Assembly: GCF_030269925.1 (NCBI RefSeq)
Contig: NC_085112.1
Location: forward strand, 8,929,501 to 8,993,500
Reading direction: 5' to 3'
Origin: Bombyx mori
Lineage: Eukaryota > Arthropoda > Insecta > Lepidoptera > Bombycidae
DNA length: 64,000 nucleotides
Positions 52,611 through 64,000 of the stretch are shown here, in pieces. The position numbers and the translations under genes were made by a program. How positions within the stretch are numbered: position 1 is the stretch's first letter; each line of letters starts with the position of its first letter. The notes under the pieces were generated by a model. It was not told where the DNA came from. It searched no databases and worked only from the letters and a program-made list of their open reading frames with translations.

Positions 52611-54660
52611 ACGGTAGCGGCTCTAAATGTCGAACCGTCTTCTGATTAATCTTCATATAACTTATATACAAAATATTTCACATTAATATCATATTGTCAT
52701 ATCAGATTTAATGCGAATTTTGATTTCAAAATGTTTATCTTAGATGAAATAAAAATATTTCCTGTATTACATTATTATTATTATTATTATTAAACTAAAA
52801 CTTACGATGCTTATTATATTATACTGTTAATAATGTGAGGTAATTAGAAAACGTTAGATTTGTATGTGACAATAAAATTGAAAAGACAATAGACTTTAGA
52901 CGTAAGATAGCGAACAATATACATACATAAGTATAATAAATTAGTTTGTTGGGTCATTGAGACGTTATTACAAGTGAAATGACAATACTATATGATATAC
53001 AATTTGGGATACTGTTTACAATGACAGTAATTACAACGAACAAATAAAGCATTAAAATGTTGTTTAGAAATTTAATAATAATTTAAAAAAATGTAGGCGT
53101 AGTAGAGATTTATTAATGAATTTTGGAAAACCACGATTCTTTTATACGATATTGTATGGTTTTTTTTTTTTTAAATATCGACAACAATAATAATTTATGC
53201 TAGCGTTTTTAAAAAATATTTATATTATAAATTAACACATAATATATTAACGTATGTAACATAAAAATATAAGTAATTAATTTCTTGGACAAAATTTAGA
53301 TTTAAAAATATGATATAATACTCGTTATTAATAAATTTATGTCTTCCGGTTAGTGTATTAAAATGTAATTTGGCTCATTCAAAATTTATATGTTTCAATT
53401 GTGGTAATATATAATATATATTATAGTCCCTTTTGGATGATGCTGAATGATGTGTGAGAGTAGACTTTGTAAGTAACGTCAAAGAATTTATTGTAGTATT
53501 ATGAATGTTTAGAGGACGTATTAAATTTTAAGCATGAAACTGTAAATTGTGCGGAAAATGTACGAGTAATGTTGCGTGTCTCGTAAATATTAAAAAAAAA
53601 TTAAATTGTATTTGACGTATCGAATAGTTATTATGACAATAATGTTGCGACAGCTGAACGTTTGTTAGTTTTATTAAAATTTGTTCACAGCTTTGATTCG
53701 TAAATGTAAAAGTTGTTTTAAATTTCAAACACTATATGGTTTGTTATTTTTAATTCGAATAATGTTTTATTAAAATAAATTTAATCGATAATAAATAATG
53801 AAATAGTAAAGATTAATACTGTATTTGTAAATATCAGACCCATGTAATTAATATATCACTCGAAGTACGTGGGCGATTATTTATCAATGTTAAATATAAG
53901 ATGTTAATATCATTTTATGATATTTGAAAATAAAAAATGTAATCTATAGTGTTCATTCATTTTAAGTCCTCAAAAAAGGAAAATGTCGTTTTGAGAAAAT
54001 CGATTTAGTGGAAAAAACCACTGCATTATAACTACACACCTGTGCATAAGCTGCAGTAATAAATTTAGAAGTTAGAAGCATTTAGTTTTGAAAATAAAAA
54101 ATATATTCTCGCTAGTTCATTGGATAGATCTTAGAAGCAATGTTTTGAAAGGTAATAGGTAGCATATTCATAAAATCCAACTATTTAAATAAACGTCATC
54201 AGAATTATGTTATAAATTAAAACAATTTTTCCCCAACTTTCAACTTTAAAAGACAAAACGAAACCTTTAGCCAAAGAAGCAGAAGACACAAATAAGATTC
54301 AAAAAGGTGTAATAAGGTTTGAAAATATTTCTCAATAGCTGGTAGCGGCTTGAATCAACTCCTGAAATATACAATGTTCACAAATCAAAATTTTACGGTT
54401 GCACCGTAACATCGATGGTAGTTCGATGCTATAAAAGCATCCAAAATTATCTTGATACTGCGTAACTTAGGCACGTCAATGAAAATTAACATTAGAATTG
54501 CTTCGTTTGCTCCTTCAACGCGTTCCTGCATCGTTCACCCAGTTGTGTTGAAACTTCGGGAATGTATGGCTGTTGCTTGATACCAGCGACCTCGATATTG
54601 AAACTTTTAATCCAAATTAACTTTATTATAGTAGTTTTGATGTACAATAAATATGCTAAG
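52611..54660. other. AT-rich DNA after the Ig gene
   Basis: Very AT-rich, possibly including an extended 3' UTR; ATT microsatellite at 52769-52791. No coding exon recognised. Confidence 0.45.
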
Positions 54661-54663
54661 TAA

Positions 54664-55055
54664 TAGTGGAACGGGCTTAGCCAGGAGTGGTGGGGTTCGC
54701 CGACAGCATTCCGAGCGCTGCAAAGGAGCTGTTTTTTTTGCTACCTAAGCTGATAGCCTTGAGAGGCTATTTCAGCGTAACCTTAATTAGTTAGTAGTAG
54801 TAGTAGTAATTAATTAGTAAGTAGTTAATTAGTAGTACCTTCATTAGTAGGTGAGCTCACGGGACTCAAACCTGACGACGTTGCTAACACGAACCCTAGC
54901 AAGAGCCGTGCTTCGCAGGATCTACCACCGCATAGGAAACGCGACCCACTGAAAAGATCCGGCGAGAAACTCAGTGGGCTGTGGCTGAGGGTTAACTGCA
55001 ACGGAGCCTTGGCAGCACAAGGGCAACTATTTCGTGCAGAACTGAATAGATCCTT
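54664..55055 (-). mobile_element. Old LINE family A 3' end split by a nested LINE A'
   Basis: ACGGGCTTAGCCAGGAGTGG to GCGCTGCAAAGGAGCT (to 54730) and CAACGGAGCC to GAACTGAATAGATCC (from 54999) are two halves of a family A tail. Between them the A' tail (54731-54997) is inserted. GCAAAGGAGCT at 54720-54730 and GCAACGGAGCC at 54998-55008 are the target duplication with two mismatches. Confidence 0.75.
54731..54997 (-). mobile_element. LINE family A' 3' end (nested)
   Basis: T-run, GCTACCTAAGCTGATAGCCT, a TAG-rich microsatellite (54786-54838), GTGAGCTCACGGGACTCAAA, and CGGCGAGAAACTCAGTGGGC. Confidence 0.85.
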
Positions 55056-55136
55056 GATATGCTTTAACTAGCGTGTAGGTATTTATCTTTTACGTATCGG
55101 TGTCTATGTATCGGAAATTTTCAGCGTAATTGTTAA

Positions 55137-55502
55137 CTTTTTTTTAATGCCGCCACTCACCTTGAGATTTAAGTTATAAGATTTCAGTATAGTTACAACG
55201 GATGCTCCATCCTTCAAACCGAGACGCATTACTGCTTCACGGCAGAAATCGGCAGGGCAGTTGTACCTACACGTGCGGACTCACAAGAGGTCCTACCACT
55301 AGTAATTACCCAAATTATAATTTTGCGAGTTTGATGTTTATTACACGGTGTTATTCCTTCACCGTGGAAGTTAATCGTGAGGATATCTTAAGTACCTATG
55401 TATTTCATCAAAAAAATTGGTACCCGCCTGCGGGATTCGAACATCGTTGCATCGCTTCATACCAATGCACCAGACATCTTATCCTTTAGGCCACGACGAC
55501 TT
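55137..55502 (-). mobile_element. Bm1 SINE with complete head, 3'-truncated
   Basis: Starts at GCCGCCACTCACCTTGAGAT inside the body and runs back through CCGTGGAAGTTAATCGTGA to the head GGGATTCGAACATCG and TTAGGCCACGACGAC. The tail end (TCTAAGCAAT) is missing. Confidence 0.9.
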
Positions 55503-58500
55503 TAAGACATCCTAAATTTGCAGTCATACCACAGACCAATGACAAAATTACTTTATCACTTCGACCTGATCCTGATTAGGAACGCTAGGATAATAAAAAA
55601 AATATTGTATTATAATTTAAATATTAGGTTACCGATATTTTTATTAATCGAATTGATTACGTTCTTATGTAAAATTTAGAAAATTAATATTGTTATTATG
55701 GTATGAAAACCACACACTTCAAGCAGAACTGCAAAGTAGCACAGATTAGACTTATGATTTTTTTAAATGTGGTGTACGCTGTTGGTTGTGGGAATGTTTG
55801 CCAATTTACCAATCCTAGCGAGAGGACGGAAGGTCGCGCTTCCGATTCACGCTGCCTCGAGTCCGGCGTAATATTGGGAATGTTCGCTGGTCGTTGAATT
55901 TGACCAACGGTACGTATAGATTGTTATGGCTAGATAATCTATCATGATAACGAATTTATTATGGCAACACTCGATGGAATTTTCAAGGTACTACAATTGC
56001 TTCTTAACTCCTTGATGGTAGTGTAGTTTCGTATCATCGTCTTTTTCTGTCTATTTCCGGTATGAAGCATCGATACGTTTTAGGATAGCCATGATTAGGG
56101 CTTTGTCCTCCTAACTGTAAAACGGAGGGAATCACATTGTGATGAACTACAGTAATTTCTTAACATCTCGTGGATCATAAACTAAACTGGTCATAAATGT
56201 TAGTAGAAAAATCTAACCTGGAAAATAAGCTAATAGACAGAAACAACCAACAAATGTTCGGTTCAATTATTCATACATACTAACTGCAAGATTTATGTGG
56301 ATGCGGAGTAAAGTCACTGACCTAGTTCGCTTTGATATTCAATTCAGGTGTAATTTTAATAGTAATGGAACGGTTAGTTCTTAATACTGTTGCTGTGATG
56401 ATATTCATGAATTTTAAGTTATTTTCACAGTCAATTACGATGTACTTCCTCATATCAAGTGGATCACAAAAATGAGCGTAGCTCACACACTATCTAATTA
56501 CGAATCGTTATGCCGTATATCGTTACGAAATTTTATTTTTCATTTCAATCACCATACTATAGAAAAACAATTTATTTTGTTTTTATGCCAATAAAATACA
56601 CACGAAATAATTTAAAGTTTAAATTCACTAGATTTTTTTATATTAAGCCGTTTTAAGCAACGGTTTTCCGCTTATGTTAATATTGTACCATAGTACAGGA
56701 TGTGTCTTCACCATTATCTTAATAAGGAACTTCACATTTATTGAATTTTCCAATTATTGTCTATCTTTAAATAAATTACTTAGAATTTGGTTTATGTTTA
56801 TTTATTATTTATTTATTTATGTTTGCCTGCATTATACGTTAGACCATCGGTTATCGGACAGATTCTAAATTCAATTCAAGAGTTATTGTTGGCACTTCAA
56901 ATAATGTTTTTGGCGTAATGTGACAAGTGACTCTCGACTTCTCACTTAAGGTTTAACGCCTAAGTTGTTAAAAGGAAAGCGTCATAGATTGTCTAATTTA
57001 TTATTTCCCCTAACGAGATCTAGTGACAAGAACATTCTGAACCTCATTTCGTGACGTAAGATTCTTATTTCGCTATGAATAAGTTATTAAGTTGAACGAA
57101 GACACACTCGTCGATTCGTAACTTAATTATAATTTTCATTGCGATTCAGCACGAGAAGTAGGAAACGTCGCGCTTGTAACAAGTTCACCGGATTTATTCG
57201 AAAGTAATTTTGCTGGGAGCATCTGGCACTGCGGTATGAGATATTCGGCTGATCAATATTCCGGCACTCGCTCCGAAGAGCTCCCCGGTATGTCACTCTC
57301 TCAGTCCGAATGCAACTTATTCGTACCTGCACCTTTCGTAAATTGAGCTCATATTATCTTATTTCGGATCGTACGAGTTCGCACAGTTCAATTGGGCATT
57401 GAAGCATTCAGCTAACGGTATGAAGGAAACAAACATTGACTTGGATTAATTAGTTTCGTGCACTCGTTTTGTTTTATACAAATGTTTGATTTTGTAACGA
57501 AATGATTGGAAACATGAGAGGACCGCGAAGTTTTGAATACATAACAGTTTTCGTGATCGCGAACGAATAAGTTTCTATTCGTTGATATTCGAAAATGGCC
57601 CCAACTACTATCTATATTGTTTAAAAAAAAATAGGTTGTCGGTAAAGTCGGTTTACTGACGATAGTTGAACGTGACAAAATCATAAGAAAATACTGATGG
57701 AATGGTTTCATTTTTCAAAAGAAAATTTTAATTTTATTTGTTTGATACATATTTTTTATGGACAATTGACACCACATTCACTTTTCATTGAACTTCACAC
57801 TTGACGATAACATGTATTATTGTATGGCAGCTGTCCACGAGGATGTATCGCTCACTCAAGTAGGAGAGAGACAGATGTCGAACGCTGCCGAACGCGGAGG
57901 CCGATTGTGCCTTTTTTTTTCGCTCGTTGCGCGCTCTCGCTTGCACTTCAAGCCTTAAATGGAACGCCTCAATGAGTCACATTTTTTTGTGCATGCAGCC
58001 GGCTCTATCGAATTATAAGACGTTGTCACGTCAAAAAACCCGGAATGTTTCGAGACGTCTCCGCAAGAAATATGATAAGACAATTAAAAAAAACGCCAGA
58101 TTAAATCGTAAAAGTATTGTCGTTTGTTATTTATTTAATATAAAAATATATCATACATTACAAGCATGTTATAGTAATTGTTGTTAGCAGCCTGGCGAAG
58201 AGCCTAGTTAAGTAGAGCTCATAAAGATCACAACCGGTGTGCCACTGTAGATTTAGAAACAGGAGCTCTAAATTTCTTTGTATAAAGTATATACCACCCT
58301 TAAAACCGGAACTGATGACTAATCGGCATTACATCTAATCAAAACATCAAAAGTGATTACAAAACTTTAACGAATCCTATTTAATGTATACTATGCGATT
58401 ACACATCAAAATTCGGACAGGAATAACTTAATATTTCAATGAAGCGACGTTATTAGTTCGACAGGGATTAAAACAAAGATTATCAAATTATCACTTGACA

Positions 58501-58912
58501 TAGTTTCTGGGTTCGACCCCAAAAACGTGTCCCTGTTTAATAGTTCCGAAGACATGGCACTATTCACATATGAAAATTTATGGCTGTCTCTATTAATTAA
58601 AGGTCGTTACGTGGAGCCCAAGTTTCTTAAGCAATTAAGTATCCTTCAACAACTTACGTCAGAAATACACTCGCTAACGAAGTCGCATAATCAAATTAGC
58701 ATTACAAAGCGTTTCTGTGTGTGTTTGACTGATGCTAGAGCGTGAGCTTACATGAGTAAGTATCACCGTCATGTTTATTTCTGGGGTGAGCTGTTCATAT
58801 TTTCTATTTCAAATGGTAGGAAAACCGTTTTTATATTAAAATTAAGACCTAATTCATATCTGGCTGAGAGTGAGAGCTAATATGTTCCGTATGTGGCCGT
58901 GAAAAAAGTGAC
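55503..58912. other. Intergenic DNA without recognised gene
   Basis: Mostly AT-rich. A decayed Bm1 body (plus) is likely at about 56030-56175 and another (minus) at 58225-58330. A GC-richer island at 57820-58000 is unassigned. The 99-codon minus-strand frame at 57412-57711 has no known domain. Confidence 0.35.
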
Positions 58913-59159
58913 TTTTTTTTTTATTGCTTTGATATGTGGACGAACTCACAGCCCACCTGGTGTTAAGTGGTTACTGGAGCCCATAGACATCTACAGCGTA
59001 AATGCGCCACACGCCTTGAGATATAAGTTCTAAGGTCTCAGTATAGTTACAACGGCTGCCCCACCCTTCAAACCGAAACGCGTACTGCTTCACGGCAGAA
59101 ATAGGCGGGGCGGTGGTACCTACCCGTGCGGACTCACAATAGGTCCTACCACCAGTAAC
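58913..59159 (-). mobile_element. Bm1 SINE body
   Basis: T-run, TATTGCTTTGATATGTGGAC to CCTACCACCAGTAACT; 5'-truncated. Confidence 0.92.
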
Positions 59160-59668
59160 TGATAAAGATTACATCATAATATAATATTAAAAATACGTAG
59201 CAATCATTTTTTTTACTTACTAATGTGTCCATGATGATACTGATCCGTGTGCGTTCAAAGCAAATATAGTCTAGCGTTCTTCACACGAAATAAAATAATG
59301 ATTCTCAGAATTTATTTGCTTATCTTAATTGCCTCAAAATCTATTTACAGACTATTGAGTATGTACTTGTATTATAAAAAATGTATTCTTTAAATAATAA
59401 TTTATAATATAAAAATTGTTTATTTACGTTAAAGACTTTTAGGTCACTTGTCATGAAATTTAAATATAAAATACATAAAGTTCATAAAATGAATACAAAA
59501 AAGTGTAAATGGTCATTACAGTTCTACAAAATTTGCAATCAGACTTATAGTTTACAAGTTGTGGTGAATTTCAGATTCGATAACAGTTTAATAATAATTA
59601 TTATAATAGATTTTGTGTATGTTTACGTGTTTGTTTTGTTTTTAGGTTCTAGTTTTACTTTTAACTTT

Positions 59669-59880
59669 TACTGGTAGGACGTCTAATGAGTATTCACGGG
59701 TAGTTATCACCACCCTGCCTATTTCTGCCGTGAAGTAGCAGTGCGGTATCCGTTATGTTGTAAGAAGTGAGCTCACGTCTCATATAGGATGGCGGCATTT
59801 ACGTTGTTGATATCTATGAGCTTCGATGACCACTAAACACCAAGTGTAGGCCGTGATCTCGTCCACCCATCGAAGCAATA
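59669..59880 (+). mobile_element. Bm1 SINE body, diverged
   Basis: TTACTGGTAGGACGTCTAAT through CACCACCCTGCCTATTTCTG to CGTCCACCCATCGAAGCAAT. Confidence 0.85.
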
Positions 59881-59974
59881 TATACAAATAAATAAAATTG
59901 GAGTCTCTGTTTGTAATAATAAAATAACCACATTTTACTTAATGCGTAATACACAGTACATATTAAAAAAAAAA

Positions 59975-60168
59975 CATTTTTTTAAAATTTTTGTCTTTCT
60001 GTTTGTTCCGGCCAATCTCTAGAACAGCTGGACCGATTTTGACGGGACTTTCACTGATATGTAGCTGATGATACAAGGAGTAACTTAGGTGTTTGTAGAC
60101 TAGCTTCGCCCTGCGACGTCACCCGCGGTACGACAATAGCCGCGGGTAACATCGCGGGACTCAGCTAG
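59975..60168. repeat. Dispersed repeat (unclassified)
   Basis: GGCCAATCTCTAGAACAGCTGG, GGACCGATTTTGACGGGACT and CGCGGGACTCAGCTAGT form a layout common to moth interspersed repeats. Confidence 0.45.
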
Positions 60169-60740
60169 TAAATAATAAAATAGTCAGCAAACTTACAACC
60201 TACTTAATGTTGAGTAGTTGCCTGCAATGCGCTATATCAGAGAACAATCACCTCCTTTACTTATGCTCACCAACTCTAACCAGTGCTGTGTATTTCGGTT
60301 TTGATTCCCGCTCCATAATGTTTTTTTTAAGGTTTTCGGTATTCGAGTGGATCTGATAATAAAAGAAAACATGGATGTAACACTTTTGGACTTTGAATAC
60401 AGATCGTTTAAAAAGTTATATAAGTAAAACCTCATTACATGTTTGTTGACGAAACTATTTTGCATTAATATGAATAATGAATACAAGTTTAAGTAATTAC
60501 TTCATATAGATTCACACGTTCCGCCTACATAAAATAAAACATTCCTTACCTTACCTTACGTAATATTGCGTTCTCTTGCAATATGAAAATTTATTGCAAA
60601 CTCTGTGCCTTATGTAATAGAGACGGTTAACGTAGAAAAATGAGACTTTTAAAACGTTTTATTAGCTCGACCTATCTATGTTTATCTATATCTGTAACGG
60701 AATTGTTTTCTGTAAAGTCAAGTTGAAGATTTGGACTCGT

Positions 60741-60848
60741 GTTAGGCAGAAGCTTGGCTGTTGCCCTGGGAATGCTGACGTCCATGAGCGACGGTCATCA
60801 CTTACCATCAGGAGGGCCGCATGCTCGTCTGCTTGCAAAGCAATAAAA
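60741..60848 (+). mobile_element. LINE family B 3' end
   Basis: GTTAGGCAGAAGCTTGGCTG to CGTCTGCTTGCAAAGCAATA; diverged copy. Confidence 0.82.
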
Positions 60849-61517
60849 ATTAATAGTAATAAGGACCGATGATAATTCTGTAACATTACGACTTTGTGCT
60901 AATATCTTAACAGGGATCACTAGCAAGAATCCAAATTAATCATTTCACTTTTTAATTTGGGTTGTTTTGTAAATTTAATGTTTTATACATTAATTATTTT
61001 ATATATATTATTATTATTAGTTTTTAAACGGCCTTTTTAATTATTGAATGTAGATTGTGGTTGGCTAACGCAGTTGACGATTTTGGGAAGACAAAATTTA
61101 GTTACGATATATTTCAACTTCTTTGATCATTTGTTTATGAGATTTATATTTCTTCATCAGATTCCAGAATACTCAGCTTGTCATTAGTATAATTAAAAAA
61201 TAAAAAGGCTTTTTTTCTTCTTTAGACATCAATAAAACATTCCTTTATTCTAACGTAGTAGTATTAATGGAGCTAAATTTCAGAAATGAAACGCGAGCAG
61301 TATTACGAGTAATATTAGTTTGTCGGTGAATAATTTGACCGGAGTGTAGGTGCGGGTGTAGCGCTCTTTGTAGTTTAGAAATACGTTCAAGTTGTTAGGA
61401 AACTTTGCTTGCAATGAAATTGCATTTTGTTGGATTTCTATTGTACTATAGTAGCTACCTGTGGGGGCTGGTCACGGTTAGTTGCGCAACTCACAACTTT
61501 GGGGACGTACATGGATA

Positions 61518-61732
61518 TTTACTGGTGGTACCTCTTGTGAGTCCGCGCGGGTAGACACCACCGCCCTATTTCGGCGATGAAGCAGTAATGCGTTTCGGCT
61601 TGAAGCGTTGGACAGCCGCTGTAACTATACTGCGACCTTAGAACTTATATCTATATATATATAATGGTGGCGGCATGACGGCGCTTAACACCAGGAGGGC
61701 CATGAGCTCGTCCATAAACTTAAGCAAAAAAA
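61518..61732 (+). mobile_element. Bm1 SINE body, diverged
   Basis: TTACTGGTGGTACCTCTTGT through CACCGCCCTATTTCGGCGAT to AACTTAAGCAAAAAAAT. A short TA run replaces part of the CTCAAGGTGGGTGG segment. Confidence 0.85.
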
Positions 61733-64000
61733 TAATTATAAATAATCAAAGAAAACTCCTTTAGTCTTGCAAAGGAATAAAGTTACAGATTTGCATATAT
61801 GCATACAGAGTACATATTTCAATAAACAAACAGATAAGATAGCAAAAAGTTAAATTTTCAAAATATTTTTAAAAGTAAATCTCAACAAATTCGTACATCA
61901 AAAATAGGTATTCAGACTCATTCCGCTGGGATTTTAAGACTTCAACAATATTGTAGTTGCAAATCTTTAACTTTATTACTTTTCAATGCTAATTTCGGAG
62001 AGAGGAGTTTGTTTATATAATTTATATTCATATATATTTAATCTATAAAAGAAAACCTACCTTTATCAAATTTTTCACTACTAGTGAATTGGCTTTGAAC
62101 AGAAATGACAACATTACAAGTTATATTTATCTTAAAGCTCACGTTGTTGAGCAGAAATCCTTTGCTAAATTATTTATGTATGAGACAACATATGCGTAAA
62201 TTATCCAAGCTCTATTTTACGAAAATTGCGTCCACACGAGTACATTCTGCTAGATTTTATCAGCTCTCAACTCTTATATTGGAAACACACATGACAGAAT
62301 TAACTGGAAAATAGAAACTGAAATGTTATTGTGTTGCGAACACACTCGTAGGAATTCAGAGAAAATCGGATCGGGAAGTAGTAATACAGAGAGAGTTAGA
62401 TAATGTTTCCTCCGGGGAGGGATCTCACGGTCGCAGATAAGGTGCTACCCGCGACCTCGGCTTTTTCCACGCTACCTTGTCTCCTAGCCTTGTTATATTC
62501 AGCTATCTAATTCACATATTATAATATTGCGATATATGAAATTTTTACTCCGGTCACTTGTCTTTTATCCGAATATCTTTGTAACAACGTGCCCGGGGCG
62601 ATTTCATCAATTTGAATATTAATTTTTCTGTGAAGAACATCTCATAAAGAGATTAATATCTATACCGCGTTTCCTTAGCGTAGTATTGGGTATGTTATGA
62701 TAATATAGCAAGTCGGCGACATGAATCACGGGGCTCTTTCGAGGCGAGTCTTTGTATTCAGTTTGGCGGATGACGATAACCTTAATGTAAGCGCTGTCAC
62801 GGCTGGTGGTCCGAAGAAGGATCGTTTTTGTCGTGGTCCCTTCCGCGCGTCCCATTCTTTTCTCTTTATACCGTTTCTCACTTGAGTAATTCGAGGACAA
62901 TAAACATTTATTGTGCTCGTTTATTTGACAGACGATGAAGAAATATCGAATGAGTGAGTTCGTTATATTCGGCCGGCGGGCTTCCTCCGCACTTGTTTAA
63001 CGATCGTTTGTTCGACAAAGGACCTTGGTGTTTTTAGGGATCGAGAGGTTTCCTTTAAAACGTAAGGGATAAGAAAATGATCCGGTCACCTTAAAGCCCG
63101 AACGTGAATTTGCGAAAAGTCTTAAAAGGCGGTTGAGTCCCGAGGGAGCCTCGAGCCATGAGACATCCGCATTCGTTTTTACAGTTTCATTACGGAGCAC
63201 AAAATGAATTTACGACTTCCTCTTACAATAATTATATTTTGTTTTCATTCAAAGCTAATGCTGAAATATATCGTGCGATATAGCTAATTTTGAACATTAA
63301 CGAAAATACCTATTTAAGTTAGGCGGGAGCTTTTTTTAAAAAGCTGTTTTCGCAAAATCGTAAGTACGCATACGAATTGACAACACTAATTCTTTTAACA
63401 AGTCACATAAGGGCGGTCGTCTCGAGCCGAATGCCACCTGCATTTGTATTCAGTTTGGAAGACTACGATAACTTTAATCCGGGTAAAGTGTCACCTTGAG
63501 TGGTTCACAGAGAAAGAGCCTTTGTCTGAGAGGGAGCAGGGTACTTTGACCTTCTTATTTTTTCCGTCAGGTTTTCCCCTATTGTCACGGGCTAATGTAA
63601 AATCCAGCCACTTAAAAGGCGCCCGCTTTTCTTTGGATTGGAACCTAGACTGTAGCGAACGTCTTAAGAATGATTCTATTTGATGGATTGTGATCGAAAA
63701 CCTCGTTTATCATATATCGCTTGAGCACTTAGGTCATTTCATTATGAAATACATTGCATTACAAAGTTTTTTTTTTATCTAAAACTTAACGTGTTAGTAT
63801 TTTGTAAATTACCATTTGCTAAGTAATCACGGGCCAATAATTTATCTGAATAGTTCACAGTTGTTAAACAACCTTTCATGTCTGTCTTTCTTCATTGACT
63901 TAGTTCAAAAGTACCAAACTTATTCAATTTTAATGAAATGGAATACGTTTGTGCCATAATAAAATAATCCCGAACATTTATTGAGAGACCCTCTCAATGA
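61733..64000. other. Intergenic DNA without recognised gene
   Basis: It starts AT-rich; 62390-63220 and 63400-63660 are less so. Two similar segments (62753-62840 and 63445-63530, both with GTATTCAGTTTGG, ACGATAAC and TGTCAC) suggest an old unnamed repeat. No coding exon is supported. Confidence 0.4.

Noticed and set aside
1..64000. CRISPR arrays, bacterial operons, viral genes
   Set aside because: No spaced identical short repeats, no bacterial gene layout and no viral structural genes. All repeats are explained by SINEs, LINEs, TIR elements, Helitron sequence or simple repeats.

Overview
The window is lepidopteran nuclear DNA, very probably Bombyx mori or a close relative. The grounds are AT-rich sequence, GT-AG introns, more than twenty copies of the silkworm SINE Bm1 (a tRNA-like head on the full-length copies), LINE 3' ends of silkworm type and Helitron remains. 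I see no bacterial, viral or CRISPR features.

The backbone is one large plus-strand host gene. Seven exons (5795-5922, 7712-7897, 36009-36198, 44683-44814, 51241-51357, 51822-51992, 52079-52443) join in one frame. They encode about 428 residues of a three-Ig-domain cell-surface protein of the Dpr-interacting protein (DIP)/lachesin/IgLON type, with a Thr-rich stalk and a short hydrophobic C-terminus suited to a GPI anchor. The signal-peptide exon(s) lie outside the window or were not found. The introns run from 86 bp to about 28 kb, and the large ones are filled with transposons.

Mobile elements, left to right: a young 5'-truncated Jockey-like LINE (159-2302); a MITE with long terminal inverted repeats (3755-4002); a U1 snRNA pseudogene (4646-4755); old LINE tails (5185-5744); a TIR element (6072-6498); a Helitron derivative with two inverted 5' ends and 700-bp arms (11971-14515); many Bm1 SINEs, including a tandemly duplicated unit of inverted Bm1 pairs (26691-28551); a second TIR element (38468-38876); a MITE split by a LINE (43787-44267); and a full-length antisense Jockey-like LINE with both ORFs open and an 11-bp target-site duplication (45327-50554). 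The region after the host gene (52444-64000) holds more Bm1 copies, a LINE nested in another LINE, and long AT-rich stretches with no recognisable gene.

Three short coding-like islands do not belong to the Ig gene or to any repeat I recognise. One is a likely terminal exon on the minus strand at 31229-31351 with a poly(A) signal behind it. The second is a 171-nt island at 17431-17601, open on both strands and bounded by splice signals. The third is a 53-codon minus-strand ORF at 41496-41657. These, the palindromic Helitron and the compensated palindrome inside the tandem duplication are the points most worth checking.
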